NCBI RefSeq assembly: GCF_001043175.1
Contig: NZ_CP011494.1
Location: 124,001-188,000 of the forward strand
From: Marinobacter psychrophilus
Lineage (GTDB): Bacteria > Pseudomonadota > Gammaproteobacteria > Pseudomonadales > Oleiphilaceae
Length of the DNA stretch: 64,000 nt
Direction of reading: 5' to 3'
Positions 1-10,009 of the stretch are shown here, piece after piece. Both the position numbers and the translations under genes were made by a program. The notes beneath the pieces are model-generated. The model searched no databases and was not told where the DNA came from. It saw only the letters and a list, made by a program, of their open reading frames with translations. Position 1 is the stretch's first letter, and every line of letters starts with the position of its first letter.

Positions 1-5
1 ACTCC

Positions 6-1565
6 ATGACAACAACAATTTATGTGCCCTGCGATACCACCGCCTTGTCTTTGGGCGCAGACCGCGTAGTACAGAAACTCCAACAGGCGGCAGACCAGAA
101 AAATATTGAACTTCACCTGATACGCAACGGCTCTCGTGGTCTGTTCTGGCTGGAACCTCTGGTGGAAGTACAAACCCCTTATGGCCGTGTGGCTTATGGT
201 CCGGTGGAACCGGAGCAGGTGGACGAGCTGGTGTCCGCCGGTTTGTTTGATGGTAACCCCGAGCACCCGCTGTTTCTGGGGGACATTTCCCAACACTCGT
301 ACTTGCAACAACAACAACGCCTGACGTTTGCCCGCATTGGTATTACCGACCCGATTTGTATTGAAGACTATATTGCCCACGGCGGTTTTGCCGGCCTGAA
401 GAAAGCAGCTGCGCTGACCACTCAGGGCATTGTGGACGAAGTAAAAGTGTCTGGCCTGCGCGGCCGTGGCGGCGCCGCTTTTCCAGCCGGCATAAAATGG
501 CAGACCGTCCTGGACGAGCCCCAAAACCAGCAAAAATATGTGGTGTGCAACGCCGATGAGGGCGATTCCGGTACCTTCGCCGATCGCCTGGTGATGGAGT
601 GCGACCCCTACATGCTGATAGAGGGCATGACTATTGCCGGCTTGGCGGTCGGTGCAACTCTGGGCTTTATATACGTGCGTTCGGAATACCTGCTGTCGCA
701 GAAGATGCTGGACGAAGCTATCCGCAGAGCCGAAGTACTCGGTTATTTGGGCGATAATGTCTGCGGCAACGGCCGCAGCTTCCGTCTAGAAGTTCGCTTG
801 GGCGCCGGCGCGTATATTTGTGGCGAAGAAACCTCGCTGCTGGAAAGCCTGGAAGGCAAGCGCGGGCTGGTTCGCTCCAAGCCGCCACTACCTGCCATAA
901 AGGGCCTTTTTGGACAGCCTACAGTGGTGAACAATGTGCTGTCTTTGGCCGCTGTGCCCTACATCATGGCCCATGGCGGCAAAGCCTATGCAGACTACGG
1001 CATGGGCCGCTCTTTAGGCACCCTGCCGATTCAACTGGCGGGCAACATTAAACACGGAGGCCTTATTGAACTGGCCTTCGGCGCAAGTTTACGCAAAGTG
1101 CTGGAAGATTTTGGCGGCGGTACCTTCACCGGCCGGCCCATGAGGGCGGTACAGGTAGGCGGCCCGTTAATGGCGTATTTGCCGGAAAGCCAGTGGGATA
1201 CGCCGATGGATTACGAAGCCTTCGCCAAATTGGGCGCGGGCATTGGTCACGGTGGTGTAGTGGCGTTTGATGACACAGTGGATATGGGCGAGCAGGCCCG
1301 TTTTGCGATGGAGTTCTGCGCCGCAGAATCCTGTGGCAAGTGTACGCCTTGCCGAATTGGCTCAGTGCGCGGTGTGGAAGTGATTGACCGCATACGTGCC
1401 GGTGAACACCGCGATAACAATTTAATATTGCTGCAGGAACTGTGCGAAACCATGGTGGACGGCTCACTGTGTGCCATGGGCGGCATGACGCCCTTCCCGG
1501 TGCAAAGCGTGATGAAACACTTTCCAGAAGACTTGATGGCCAGCTCGCGCCCAGTGGAGGCATAA
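6..1565 (+). CDS. fdsB: NAD-dependent formate dehydrogenase, beta (diaphorase) subunit
   Basis: This is the flavin- and NAD+-binding subunit of a soluble, molybdenum-dependent formate dehydrogenase. It passes electrons from the alpha subunit to NAD+. The protein is 519 aa and NuoF-like: an N-terminal thioredoxin-like ferredoxin stretch (about 1-110) precedes the NuoF core. The glycine-rich FMN/NAD(H) site GRGGAAFPAGIKW lies at about 150-165, followed by NADEGDSGTF. The 4Fe-4S ligands are in ESCGKCTPC (C443, C446, C449), with a fourth cysteine in SLCAMGG near 489. It ends one base before the fdsA start, so the two are co-transcribed. A gamma subunit (fdsG) is expected just left of base 1 but cannot be seen. 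NuoF of complex I is the nearest alternative, excluded by the downstream fdsA, fdhD and fdsD. Confidence 0.95.
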   Translation: MTTTIYVPCDTTALSLGADRVVQKLQQAADQKNIELHLIRNGSRGLFWLEPLVEVQTPYGRVAYGPVEPEQVDELVSAGLFDGNPEHPLFLGDISQHSYLQQQQRLTFARIGITDPICIEDYIAHGGFAGLKKAAALTTQGIVDEVKVSGLRGRGGAAFPAGIKWQTVLDEPQNQQKYVVCNADEGDSGTFADRLVMECDPYMLIEGMTIAGLAVGATLGFIYVRSEYLLSQKMLDEAIRRAEVLGYLGDNVCGNGRSFRLEVRLGAGAYICGEETSLLESLEGKRGLVRSKPPLPAIKGLFGQPTVVNNVLSLAAVPYIMAHGGKAYADYGMGRSLGTLPIQLAGNIKHGGLIELAFGASLRKVLEDFGGGTFTGRPMRAVQVGGPLMAYLPESQWDTPMDYEAFAKLGAGIGHGGVVAFDDTVDMGEQARFAMEFCAAESCGKCTPCRIGSVRGVEVIDRIRAGEHRDNNLILLQELCETMVDGSLCAMGGMTPFPVQSVMKHFPEDLMASSRPVEA

Positions 1566-1566
1566 C

Positions 1567-4488
1567 ATGTTGCACTATTACGATCCAGGCACCCAAAACT
1601 ACGAAGTCGGCAAGAGCGCCCTCAACCCCGATTTTGATTTTGGTACCCCTGCAAGGGTGTCCGAAACCTTGGTGTCGGTGTCTATCGACGGCCGCGAGAT
1701 TACTGTTCCTGAAGGCACTTCTGTGCTGCGGGCAGCCGCGCTGGCGGGCATCAATATTCCGAAGCTGTGCGCCTCTGACAACCTGGAGCCTTTTGGCTCT
1801 TGCCGCCTGTGCGCGGTAGAAATCGAAGGTCGCCGTGGCTACCCGACTTCCTGCACCACGCCGGTGTCTGAAGGCATGGACGTGACCACCCAGACCGGAA
1901 AGCTGGCAAAATTGCGCCGCAATATCATGGAGCTGTACATCTCTGACCATCCGTTGGACTGCCTGACCTGTCCGGCTAACGGCGACTGCGAATTGCAGGA
2001 TGTGGCTGGCGTGGTAGGCCTGCGGGAAGTGCGTTACGGTTTTGATGGCAAGAATCATTTAGACGCGGAAATTGACGATTCTAACCCGTACTTCAGTTTC
2101 GACCCTAGTAAGTGCATCGTGTGTTCCCGGTGCGTGCGCGCCTGTGAAGAAGTACAGGGCACGTTTGCTCTGACCATCGAAGGCCGCGGCTTTGATTCTA
2201 TCGTCTCTGCCAGCCAGAACGAGCCGTTTATGGATTCCGAATGCGTGTCTTGTGGCGCTTGTGTGCAAGCTTGCCCCACCTCCACGCTGATGGAAAAGAG
2301 TGTGATCGACGCCGGTCAGCCGGAACACAGCGTGATCACCACCTGCGCCTACTGTGGCGTGGGTTGCTCGTTCAAAGCCGAAATGAAAGGCGAAGAAGTG
2401 GTGCGCATGGTTCCTTACAAAGGCGGCGACGCCAACCATGGCCACTCGTGTGTCAAAGGCCGCTTTGCCTTTGGCTACGCCACCCACAAAGACCGTATCA
2501 AAGAACCGATGATTCGTGAATCCATCAACGATCCGTGGCAAGTGGTGTCCTGGGACGAAGCATTGGCGTTCTCCGCCAGAAAACTCAAAGGCATTCAGGC
2601 CGAATTCGGTCGTGAAAGCATTGGCGGTATTACCTCTTCACGCTGCACCAACGAAGAAACCTATTTGGTACAAAAACTGGTGCGGACGGCATTTGGCAAC
2701 AACAACACCGACACCTGCGCACGGGTGTGTCATTCCCCTACCGGTTACGGTTTAAAAACCACCCTGGGCGAATCCGCCGGTACCCAGACTTTTGATTCAG
2801 TGATGAAAGCCAACGCCATTGTGGTCATTGGTGCTAACCCGACTGACGCCCACCCGGTGTTTGGCTCGCTGATGCGCCGGCGCTTGCGCCAGGGCGCCAA
2901 GCTGGTGGTGATTGACCCTCGCCGTATTGATGTCTTGAAAACGCCTCACGCTGACGAAGGGCTGCATTTGCCGTTGCGCCCCGGCACCAACGTAGCAATG
3001 GTCAACGCCATGGCTCATGTGGTGGTGACCGAAGGTCTGGAAGACAAAGAATTTATCAATAGCCGTTGCGATACGGAAGCCTACAACGCCTGGCGCACCT
3101 TTATTGCCGAGGAACGCAACTCCCCGGAAGCCATGGAAGAAATCACCGGCGTGCCGGCCGCCAAGGTTCGGGAAGCGGCGCGAATTTACGCCGAAGCCGA
3201 AAATGGCGCGATTTACTACGGCCTGGGCGTTACCGAGCACAGCCAGGGTTCTACTATGGTGATGGGCATTGCCAACCTGGCGCTGGCTACCGGCAACATC
3301 GGCCGCGAAGGCGGCGGTGTGAACCCGCTGCGAGGCCAGAACAACGTGCAGGGTTCCTGCGACATGGGGTCTTTTCCCCACGAATTGCCGGGCTATCAGC
3401 ACGTGAGTGACCCGGAAGTGCGGGAACGCTTCAAGGCGGTGTGGGGTGTGGAAATTGACCACGAGCCCGGGCTGCGCATTCCCAACATGTTTGACGCCGC
3501 CATCGCCGGTACCTTCAAGGCGTTGTATGTTCAGGGTGAAGACATTGCCCAATCAGACCCCAATACTCACCATGTGGAAGCCGCTTTAAAAGCACTGGAC
3601 TGCTTGATTGTGCAGGATATTTTCCTGAACGAAACCGCCAAGTTTGCTCACGTGTTGCTGCCAGGCTCCACCTTCCTGGAGAAGAACGGCACATTCACCA
3701 ACGCCGAGCGCCGCATCAATCGTGTGCGCAAAGTGATGGAGCCGATTGCCGGTATGGAAGACTGGGAAGTCACCATGGCGCTGTCAAACGCCTTGGGTTA
3801 CCCGATGCATTACACCCATCCTTCTGAAATCATGGATGAAATTGCGTTGTTGACGCCGTCATTCACCGGTGTGAATTACGACAAGCTGGAACGGCTGGGT
3901 AGTATTCAATGGCCGTGTAACGATAAGCGCCCAGACGGCACGCCCACCATGCACACTCTGGACTTCCCGATTGGTAAGGGCCGCTTTGCAGTGACCGAAT
4001 ACTTGGCCACCGAAGAACGCGCCAGCCGCCGCTTCCCGCTGCTGCTGACCACTGGGCGCATATTGTCGCAGTACAACGTGGGCGCACAAACCCGGCGTAC
4101 CGCTAATAGCGACTGGCACGAGGAAGACTTGCTGGAATTGCATCCTAGTGACGCCGAATTGCGCGGTGTAAAAGAAGGCGACTGGCTGGGTATCAGCAGC
4201 CGCGTAGGCCACACCGTGCTGCGGGCGAAGCTTAGCACCCGGATGTTACCGGGCGTGGTTTTCACCACCTTCCACCACCCAGGCAGCGGCGCTAACGTAA
4301 TCACCACCGACAACTCGGATTGGGCCACCAACTGCCCGGAATACAAGGTGACCGCCGTGCAGGTAGAAAAAGTGTCCCAGCCATCTGACTGGCAGCGTAA
4401 CTTTGTTGACTTCGACAAACGCCAGCAGGACTTTGCAAAACCGGCTAAGGAGCATTCGTCTGATGCCCATGCAAGCGCCCTCAAATAA
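1567..4488 (+). CDS. fdsA: NAD-dependent formate dehydrogenase, alpha (catalytic) subunit
   Basis: This is the catalytic molybdopterin subunit that oxidises formate to CO2. At 973 aa it has the usual length for FdsA. An N-terminal NuoG-like 2Fe-2S domain carries C68 and C79/C82 (motif CASDNLEPFGSCRLC). A His/Cys 4Fe-4S segment follows (DHPLDCLTCPANGDC), then two ferredoxin-type clusters (CIVCSRCVRAC and CVSCGACVQAC). The molybdopterin domain starts with a proximal cluster motif, CAYCGVGC. The Mo ligand is a cysteine, C388, in VCHSPTGYG rather than selenocysteine; no in-frame UGA is present. The C-terminal part, about 850-960, is the Molydop_binding barrel. It lies directly behind fdsB, and its 3' end overlaps fdhD by 26 bases. 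Confidence 0.96.
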   Translation: MLHYYDPGTQNYEVGKSALNPDFDFGTPARVSETLVSVSIDGREITVPEGTSVLRAAALAGINIPKLCASDNLEPFGSCRLCAVEIEGRRGYPTSCTTPVSEGMDVTTQTGKLAKLRRNIMELYISDHPLDCLTCPANGDCELQDVAGVVGLREVRYGFDGKNHLDAEIDDSNPYFSFDPSKCIVCSRCVRACEEVQGTFALTIEGRGFDSIVSASQNEPFMDSECVSCGACVQACPTSTLMEKSVIDAGQPEHSVITTCAYCGVGCSFKAEMKGEEVVRMVPYKGGDANHGHSCVKGRFAFGYATHKDRIKEPMIRESINDPWQVVSWDEALAFSARKLKGIQAEFGRESIGGITSSRCTNEETYLVQKLVRTAFGNNNTDTCARVCHSPTGYGLKTTLGESAGTQTFDSVMKANAIVVIGANPTDAHPVFGSLMRRRLRQGAKLVVIDPRRIDVLKTPHADEGLHLPLRPGTNVAMVNAMAHVVVTEGLEDKEFINSRCDTEAYNAWRTFIAEERNSPEAMEEITGVPAAKVREAARIYAEAENGAIYYGLGVTEHSQGSTMVMGIANLALATGNIGREGGGVNPLRGQNNVQGSCDMGSFPHELPGYQHVSDPEVRERFKAVWGVEIDHEPGLRIPNMFDAAIAGTFKALYVQGEDIAQSDPNTHHVEAALKALDCLIVQDIFLNETAKFAHVLLPGSTFLEKNGTFTNAERRINRVRKVMEPIAGMEDWEVTMALSNALGYPMHYTHPSEIMDEIALLTPSFTGVNYDKLERLGSIQWPCNDKRPDGTPTMHTLDFPIGKGRFAVTEYLATEERASRRFPLLLTTGRILSQYNVGAQTRRTANSDWHEEDLLELHPSDAELRGVKEGDWLGISSRVGHTVLRAKLSTRMLPGVVFTTFHHPGSGANVITTDNSDWATNCPEYKVTAVQVEKVSQPSDWQRNFVDFDKRQQDFAKPAKEHSSDAHASALK

Positions 4489-5341
4489 CGGATCGCCTGA
4501 CGCCACAGCCGCGCCCACCGATGAATGCCCTGCGCCGGTGAGCGCTGCGATGGTGAACGTGTGCGGTGGCATTGAGAGGGCGCCAGGCCAGGACTGGGTC
4601 GCCGAAGAAGTGCCAGTGGCCATGGTGTACAACGGCGTGTCGCATGCAGTGATGATGGCGTCGCCCTGTGACCTGGAAGACTTTGCTCTGGGTTTCAGCA
4701 TCAGTGAGGGTATTCTTGAAAAGCCAGAGCAGCTGTTCAGCATTGAGCTAAAACCCACGCAAGACGGTATTGAACTAGACATGCACATAGCGGGCGACTG
4801 TTATGCCCGCTTGCGCGAGCAGCGTCGTAACATGGTGGGCCGCACCGGTTGCGGGCTTTGTGGCACTGAATCTTTGGCTCACGTGGCGCGGGCTATTGCC
4901 CGGGTTTCGGCGCAGCCGTTGCCCGCAGACGACGCGGTTCAGGCTGCGCTTCATAGCTTGAAAAATTACCAGCCATTGCAGCTGCAAACCGGCGCCACCC
5001 ACGGGGCGGCCTGGTGCGATAGCAGCGGGCAGATTGTTCAGGCAAGAGAAGATGTTGGCCGCCATAACGCCTTGGACAAGTTGATCGGGGCCCGCCTGCG
5101 TGAGGGTGGCGATCAGGCTTTTGACCAGGGTTTTGCGTTGATCTCCAGCCGCGCCAGTTTTGAAATGGTGCAGAAAAGCGCCAGCGTTGGCGTCAGCACG
5201 TTGGTGGCGGTATCCGCGCCAACGGCTCTTGCTATCCGAGAAGCTCGCAAAAGCGGCATGAACCTTATTGGCTTTGCTCGCCCGGGCCGCCATGTTGTCT
5301 ACGCCCGCAACGATGACACTGCAAAGGAGAACACCGCGTGA
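4463..5341 (+). CDS. fdhD: Formate dehydrogenase accessory sulfurtransferase FdhD/FdsC
   Basis: FdhD transfers sulfur from a cysteine desulfurase to the molybdenum cofactor of formate dehydrogenase, which is needed for activity. The start chosen is ATG 4463, because AAGGAG lies at 4447-4452 with a 10-base spacer. An earlier in-frame start at 4403 would overlap fdsA by 86 bases and has no comparable site. This gives 292 aa. The catalytic CxxC loop is present as TGCGLCGT (C130, C133). Downstream, EDVGRHNALDKLIG and the SSRASFEMVQK block are classic for the family. The gene lies inside the fds operon, overlapping fdsA at its 5' end and fdsD at its 3' end, so translational coupling is likely. In fds operons this gene is often called fdsC. 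Confidence 0.95.
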   Translation: MPMQAPSNNGSPDATAAPTDECPAPVSAAMVNVCGGIERAPGQDWVAEEVPVAMVYNGVSHAVMMASPCDLEDFALGFSISEGILEKPEQLFSIELKPTQDGIELDMHIAGDCYARLREQRRNMVGRTGCGLCGTESLAHVARAIARVSAQPLPADDAVQAALHSLKNYQPLQLQTGATHGAAWCDSSGQIVQAREDVGRHNALDKLIGARLREGGDQAFDQGFALISSRASFEMVQKSASVGVSTLVAVSAPTALAIREARKSGMNLIGFARPGRHVVYARNDDTAKENTA

Positions 5342-5565
5342 GTGACCAGCAATTAACCAACCTGATCAAAATGATCGACCAGATTATTGCCAACAACCTG
5401 CACCACGGTGACGGCGACCAAGTGACCGACGTTGCCGCCGGCCACCTGCAAAAATTCTGGGCTCGCAGCATGAAGCAGCAGGTGATCGCTTATGCCAACA
5501 GCGAAGGCGCAGAATTGTCACCGTTGGCGCAAAAAACCATCGCTAAGCTGCAGGCCGTATCTTAG
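5338..5565 (+). CDS. fdsD: NAD-dependent formate dehydrogenase, delta subunit
   Basis: This small 75-aa protein is typical of the last gene of fdsGBACD operons. It is found in the purified enzyme complex of related bacteria and is needed for full activity. The start is GTG 5338, whose bases overlap the fdhD stop (GTGA). AAAGGAGA lies about 8 bases upstream, inside the end of fdhD. The protein is helical and polar. It opens with SDQQLTNLIKMIDQI, continues with a VTDVAAGHLQKFWARSMKQQ block that is typical of FdsD, and ends with LSPLAQKTIAKL. The position after fdhD makes the call secure despite the short length. Confidence 0.88.
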   Translation: MSDQQLTNLIKMIDQIIANNLHHGDGDQVTDVAAGHLQKFWARSMKQQVIAYANSEGAELSPLAQKTIAKLQAVS

Positions 5566-6076
5566 ATTTTCGCCGCATCACAAGTTTGTGTACGTTGCTA
5601 TCCCTTTCTGCCAGCGCCAGCTCGGATGTGTCATGAGGGATAAAAGAAAGTGGCTGAAAATTTTATTTTTCAAGAGCTTAACCTTGCGGATCGACCAGGC
5701 ATAAACCGCCGAGACCCTTGTCTAGAAGCGGGTTTATGGCTATTTAAGTAGCAAGCTAATTTATAGCAATTAATGCTGCGCACGCCGGTGAATCTGGTCG
5801 TGGCTTTGCATTGGAAGCTGCGCAGTGTGCAGTCTGGCCCAGCTTAGCCGCAGTTCAAACTGTGAAATTCATGGTATTGTTAATGGCACGTTGGCGCCTG
5901 CCGAGAACTCGGTCAGTATCATGGTGCATGGCAAACAGTCTGTGGGTAAGTGCTTAGAGCGAATGCTTGACGCCGAGAGCACCTTAAAACTGCGTACCGG
6001 GTTCAGTCGTAGTATTGCATAACGGTCGACTTAGATGGCCGCAGCATTATCTACCCGGCGCTATGGGAAGAAGCTT
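5566..6076. other. Intergenic stretch after the fds operon, no convincing gene
   Basis: About 510 bases lie between fdsD and the c-di-GMP gene. A 65-codon open frame at 5825-6022 has no recognisable family, no good ribosome site and no supporting context, so it is not called. The only structure noted is a 9-10 base inverted repeat at 5701-5737. The promoter of the downstream GGDEF-EAL gene should lie in the right part, but I cannot place it with confidence. Confidence 0.5.
5701..5737 (+). terminator. Possible hairpin terminator after fdsD
   Basis: ATAAACCGC at 5701-5709 faces GCGGGTTTAT at 5728-5737, a 9-10 bp stem with one bulged base and an 18-base loop. The T-run after the stem is poor (TATTTAAG), so this may be only a weak or factor-assisted terminator for the fds operon. 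Confidence 0.3.
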
Positions 6077-8422
6077 ATGGACCCAGTAAATCGGGAAAAA
6101 CGCCGCCTCGCCGCACTTGAGCGACTGGCGATTATGGATACAGGGTCAGAAGAACGCTTCGATCGCCTGATTAATTTGGCCCGGCGCTACTACAATACGC
6201 CTATTGCCCTATTTTCACTGTTGGATGATAAGCGGCAGTGGTTCAAATCTAAACGCGGTCTGGATGTCAGCGAGACTCCGCGCTGCGTCGCTTTTTGCGA
6301 CCACGCCATCAGACAGGATTCGGTGTTCGTCGTCCCGGACGCGACCAAAGATGAACGCTTTTGTAGCAACCCTCTGGTGACAGGTGAACCACACATCCGG
6401 TTTTATGCCGGTATGCCCGTTCGTGAGCCGAGCGGCTTCAAAATGGGCACTCTGTGCATTATCGATCGTAAACCGCGTGACATTCCGGAACACGAGTTGG
6501 ATGTATTAAGAGCGCTTGCCAGCCTGGTTGAAGATGAAGTGGAACGTGTTTATCACGCGTCGCAGTATCAGAAGCAGGTTCCAGTGTCGCGGCTGAACCG
6601 TGCCATTCAGCGGGCTCAGAACGTTTTCCACACAGATGAGAATCAGGACGCCGCGTTTGAACTCCTGTTAAGTGATCTGCTGGTGTTGACCGACAGTCAG
6701 TTCGGGTTTATCGGTGAAGTCCTGACCAATAGCGACAACAGTCCTTATTTGCGCGTAGGTGCCATAACCGATATATCTTGGAGTTCGGAGTCAGCAAAGC
6801 GCTTTCAGCAGCGAAAAACGCGGGGCATGCTTTTCGAACGGCTGGATAGCCTCATCGGCGCATCGATGTTGTCAGACGAAGTTCTGTTGAGTAACGAGTT
6901 TGAAAGTGATGGCAGAGCCGGCGGATTGCCGCCCGGCCACCCACAGATTACCCGTTACATGGGCGTTCCTATATTTTCTGGTGATAACCGCGTTGGTTTG
7001 TTGGGCCTTGCCAATCGCCCCGTGGGGTACACCAACAAATTGGCCGCGGAGCTTGAACCGCTGCTGCAGACGGTGGGCCAGTTGATTGAGCGCAAGCGGA
7101 TGTATCAGGAGCGGCAGGAGCACCAGAAAGGACTTGAACAGGCGGCAAATTTCGATTCGCTGACGGGTTTGCCCAACCGCAGGCGGTTAACTGAATTGTT
7201 TGAACTGGAGCTGACACTCGCGGATCAGCGCCAAGGCGCCCTGGCCATCTGCTTTATTGATCTGGACGGTTTTAAAGAGATCAACGACGACTACGGCCAC
7301 TCAGTAGGCGATGCGGTTTTGAAAACCGTTGCGGCGCGGCTTCAGCATATTCTTCGTGAGTGCGACATTATTGCCCGTTTGGGCGGCGATGAATTTGTCG
7401 CCATTATCCGCGATGTGGAAAATAACGCGGTTTACGAGCGTATGCTTGAAGCGATTCGGCGGCCGATACACCACCAGGATGTCACGCTCAATCTGGCCGC
7501 TAGTATGGGCGTTACCCTATACCCGCGGGATCAGTCCACACCGGATTTGTTACTGCGACATGCCGATCAGGCGATGTATGTGGCAAAAGACGCCGGTCGC
7601 AATCGCTACAGCATTTTTGATTTCGAGACTCATGTGAGCCGCATTGAGCAGGGGCGGATTTTGGAGCAGGCAGCGAAGGCCTTGGACGAAGGCCAGTTTG
7701 AAATGTATCTGCAACCCAAAATTGTTCTGGCCAACCATCGGGTGGAAGGTTTCGAGGCTTTGATCCGTTGGAATCACCCAGAGAAAGGGTTACTCGGGCC
7801 AATCAGCTTTTTGCCACAGGTGGAGCACACGGAATACGCCGCAGAGGTGGGCCGGTTTGTCATCGCAGACGCGGTGGCCAAGCTGCAGCATTGGAAACAG
7901 CTGGGGCTGCCTTATTCGCTGAGTATCAATCTGAGCCCTACGCACCTTCTTAGCGATAGGTTTGTAGCGGATTTGCAGGCGGCTTTGCAGGGTTGCGATC
8001 CAGATGTACGCTCGAGCCTGATTATTGAATTGCTGGAAACCACGGCGCTGAACGATTCTGGAAGAATCATGGGTATTCTGTTGAAATGCCGGAATCTGGG
8101 CGTGCAAGTATCCCTGGATGATTTTGGTACTGGTTATTCTTCGCTGGACCATTTTCGCCGCCTGCCGGCGCAGGAAATAAAGATCGACCGTTCGTTTGTG
8201 AGCGACATGCTCACCAACGCGGACGATGAGATGATCGTAAAATCCATCATCAGCCTGTCAAAGAACTTCAAGCGCCGGGTAGTGGCAGAGGGCATTGAAA
8301 CCCAGGCCATGCAGGACAAGCTGATTGACATGGGTTGTGAGCAGGCTCAGGGTTTCTTTTACAGCAAGCCCCTACCGGCAGATGCCGCTCTAGCCTGGGC
8401 TGAGACCTATCAGCAGCGCTAA
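6077..8422 (+). CDS. GAF-GAF-GGDEF-EAL cyclic-di-GMP enzyme
   Basis: This predicted cytoplasmic bifunctional c-di-GMP protein is about 781 aa from ATG 6077. GGGAAG lies at 6065-6070, a better site than that of ATG 6035, 14 codons upstream. Two GAF-type sensor domains come first (about 10-160 and 180-340). The first has the FDRLINLARRYYNTPIALFSLL opening common in GAF-GGDEF proteins. The GGDEF domain holds RLGGDEF (G436-F440), with an RECD inhibitory-site match just upstream. The EAL domain has the catalytic set: EALIR (E560), SINLSP, IELLE, SLDDFGTGYSS, EIKIDRSF, VAEGIE and EQAQG. Both cyclase and phosphodiesterase activities are therefore possible from the sequence. There are no membrane segments. 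The GAF ligand is unknown. Confidence 0.9.
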   Translation: MDPVNREKRRLAALERLAIMDTGSEERFDRLINLARRYYNTPIALFSLLDDKRQWFKSKRGLDVSETPRCVAFCDHAIRQDSVFVVPDATKDERFCSNPLVTGEPHIRFYAGMPVREPSGFKMGTLCIIDRKPRDIPEHELDVLRALASLVEDEVERVYHASQYQKQVPVSRLNRAIQRAQNVFHTDENQDAAFELLLSDLLVLTDSQFGFIGEVLTNSDNSPYLRVGAITDISWSSESAKRFQQRKTRGMLFERLDSLIGASMLSDEVLLSNEFESDGRAGGLPPGHPQITRYMGVPIFSGDNRVGLLGLANRPVGYTNKLAAELEPLLQTVGQLIERKRMYQERQEHQKGLEQAANFDSLTGLPNRRRLTELFELELTLADQRQGALAICFIDLDGFKEINDDYGHSVGDAVLKTVAARLQHILRECDIIARLGGDEFVAIIRDVENNAVYERMLEAIRRPIHHQDVTLNLAASMGVTLYPRDQSTPDLLLRHADQAMYVAKDAGRNRYSIFDFETHVSRIEQGRILEQAAKALDEGQFEMYLQPKIVLANHRVEGFEALIRWNHPEKGLLGPISFLPQVEHTEYAAEVGRFVIADAVAKLQHWKQLGLPYSLSINLSPTHLLSDRFVADLQAALQGCDPDVRSSLIIELLETTALNDSGRIMGILLKCRNLGVQVSLDDFGTGYSSLDHFRRLPAQEIKIDRSFVSDMLTNADDEMIVKSIISLSKNFKRRVVAEGIETQAMQDKLIDMGCEQAQGFFYSKPLPADAALAWAETYQQR

Positions 8423-8461
8423 TAGGTTCCCGTTTGGCTCCACAATCCGTCTCTGAAAATC

Positions 8462-9799
8462 TTAGTGCAGCTTCAAACGCGGCTGCATTGCCCGGCTGAT
8501 TTTGTCCATCAACCAGATAACGCCGGTACGCAGGAAACCGTGCAGAGCCACCTGGTGCATGCGGTACAAAGACACGTAAAAAAGTCGCGCTACCCTGCCT
8601 TCAATGTACATGCTACGACCTGACAAATTACCCATCAGGTTACCTACGGTGGTATAGCGGCTAAAGTTAATGAGCGAGCCGTGGTCGTTGTACACAAATG
8701 GCACGGCTGCTTTGCCTTGCAGGCGGTTGCACAGGGTTTTGAACAGCGCGTCGGCCTGCTGATGCGCAGCCTGAGCGCGAGGGGGCACCGGGCGCTCGGA
8801 GCCTGGTTGAGGGCAGGCGGCGCAATCGCCAAGAGCAAAAATATCTGTGTCATGGGTGGTTTGCAGAGTTTGCAGCACCACCAATTGATTATCACGGTTC
8901 ACTTCCAGACCTTCCAGTTTACTCAGAAACACAGGTGCCTTGATGCCAGCAGCCCAGATGGTCATGTCGGACGGCAGCTCGGCTCCGTCCTTCATCACAA
9001 CAGTGTCTTCTTTTATTTCGCTGACCGGTTGGCCCGTCAGCACCTTTACGTGCTGATGTTCCAGCTCGCGAGTTGCCGCAGAAGACAGTCGTGTGGGCAA
9101 TGCAGGCAAAATACGGTCGGCCGCTTCAATCACTGAAATAGACACGTCAGACGCGCGCAGGTGGTTCATGCCGTACACCGGCAGTTCGCGCGAGGCCAGG
9201 CGCAATTCGGCCGCCAACTCCACACCGGTAGCGCCAGCGCCAATTATATTGATGTGCAGGCGGTGTTGGCGGCCTTGCTGAGCTTCGTGGTTTTTACGTA
9301 AAAAGGCGTTCAACATAAGGTTATGAAAGCGTCGGGCCTGTAACAGACTGTCCAGAAACAGACAGTTTTCCTGAGCCCCGGGGGTGCCAAAATCGTTCGC
9401 GGTACTGCCTACAGAAATCACCAGCGTGTCGTAAGCAATTTCCCTTTCGGGCACCACTTCTACGCCGTCTTCACCCATAAATGGCGCAACCACCAGGGTT
9501 TTGGTGGCGCGGTTTAGGCCACTCATGCGGCCGAGCTGAAATTCGTAATGATGTTTGCGAGCGTGGGCGCGGTAATTGATTTCGTTGGCATTGGCGTCTA
9601 AGGAGCCAGAGGCAACTTCGTGCAGCAGAGGTTTCCAGACGTGTGTCAGACCGGCATCCACCAAGGTAATGCGGGCTTTGCCTTTTTTCCCCAGTGTGTT
9701 GCCAAGACTAGTGATCAATTCAAGGCCGCCGGCACCGCCGCCAACAATGACTATGTGGTGGGGGCTACTATTATGGGATTTATTTCTCGGAGCAACCAT
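8462..9799 (-). CDS. ndh: Type II NADH dehydrogenase (Ndh family)
   Basis: This is a single-subunit, non-proton-pumping NADH:quinone oxidoreductase (445 aa) on the inner face of the membrane. An N-terminal FAD-binding Rossmann motif, HIVIVGGGAGGLELI, lies near residues 16-30. The family signature LTHVWKPLLHEVASGSLD is at about 50-67. The second, NADH-binding, motif is NIIGAGATGVELAAEL near 185-200. DIFALGDCA, which contacts FAD, is near 325. The last ~60 residues are aromatic and basic, suited to peripheral membrane attachment. It stands alone on the minus strand, convergent with the c-di-GMP gene to its left. Sulfide:quinone reductase is related, but its redox cysteines are not evident. Confidence 0.92.
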   Translation of the reverse strand: MVAPRNKSHNSSPHHIVIVGGGAGGLELITSLGNTLGKKGKARITLVDAGLTHVWKPLLHEVASGSLDANANEINYRAHARKHHYEFQLGRMSGLNRATKTLVVAPFMGEDGVEVVPEREIAYDTLVISVGSTANDFGTPGAQENCLFLDSLLQARRFHNLMLNAFLRKNHEAQQGRQHRLHINIIGAGATGVELAAELRLASRELPVYGMNHLRASDVSISVIEAADRILPALPTRLSSAATRELEHQHVKVLTGQPVSEIKEDTVVMKDGAELPSDMTIWAAGIKAPVFLSKLEGLEVNRDNQLVVLQTLQTTHDTDIFALGDCAACPQPGSERPVPPRAQAAHQQADALFKTLCNRLQGKAAVPFVYNDHGSLINFSRYTTVGNLMGNLSGRSMYIEGRVARLFYVSLYRMHQVALHGFLRTGVIWLMDKISRAMQPRLKLH

Positions 9800-10009
9800 C
9801 GCATTGGGCCTTCACAGAAAAGAGAACAAAGCGCTCTGACTGCTGGCGTATAAAAGCGCTTTGTTGTCGTGACTGAGACCCACAACCAACGAGCGATGTT
9901 AACGCGCCATGCGCCAGCAAACAATTAACACCGTGTAAGCAAAGTTGCTAAATTTTTGTACTTGTAAAGATACCAGAAACACCGTGTGAATTTTTTAAGC
10001 GACCCACTT

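Noticed and set aside
1126..2058. 310-codon antisense open frame
   Set aside because: It lies fully opposite fdsB and fdsA, whose motifs are clear, and its sequence resembles no protein.
5825..6022. 65-codon open frame before the c-di-GMP gene
   Set aside because: No ribosome site, no family resemblance, and a composition that does not look like coding sequence.
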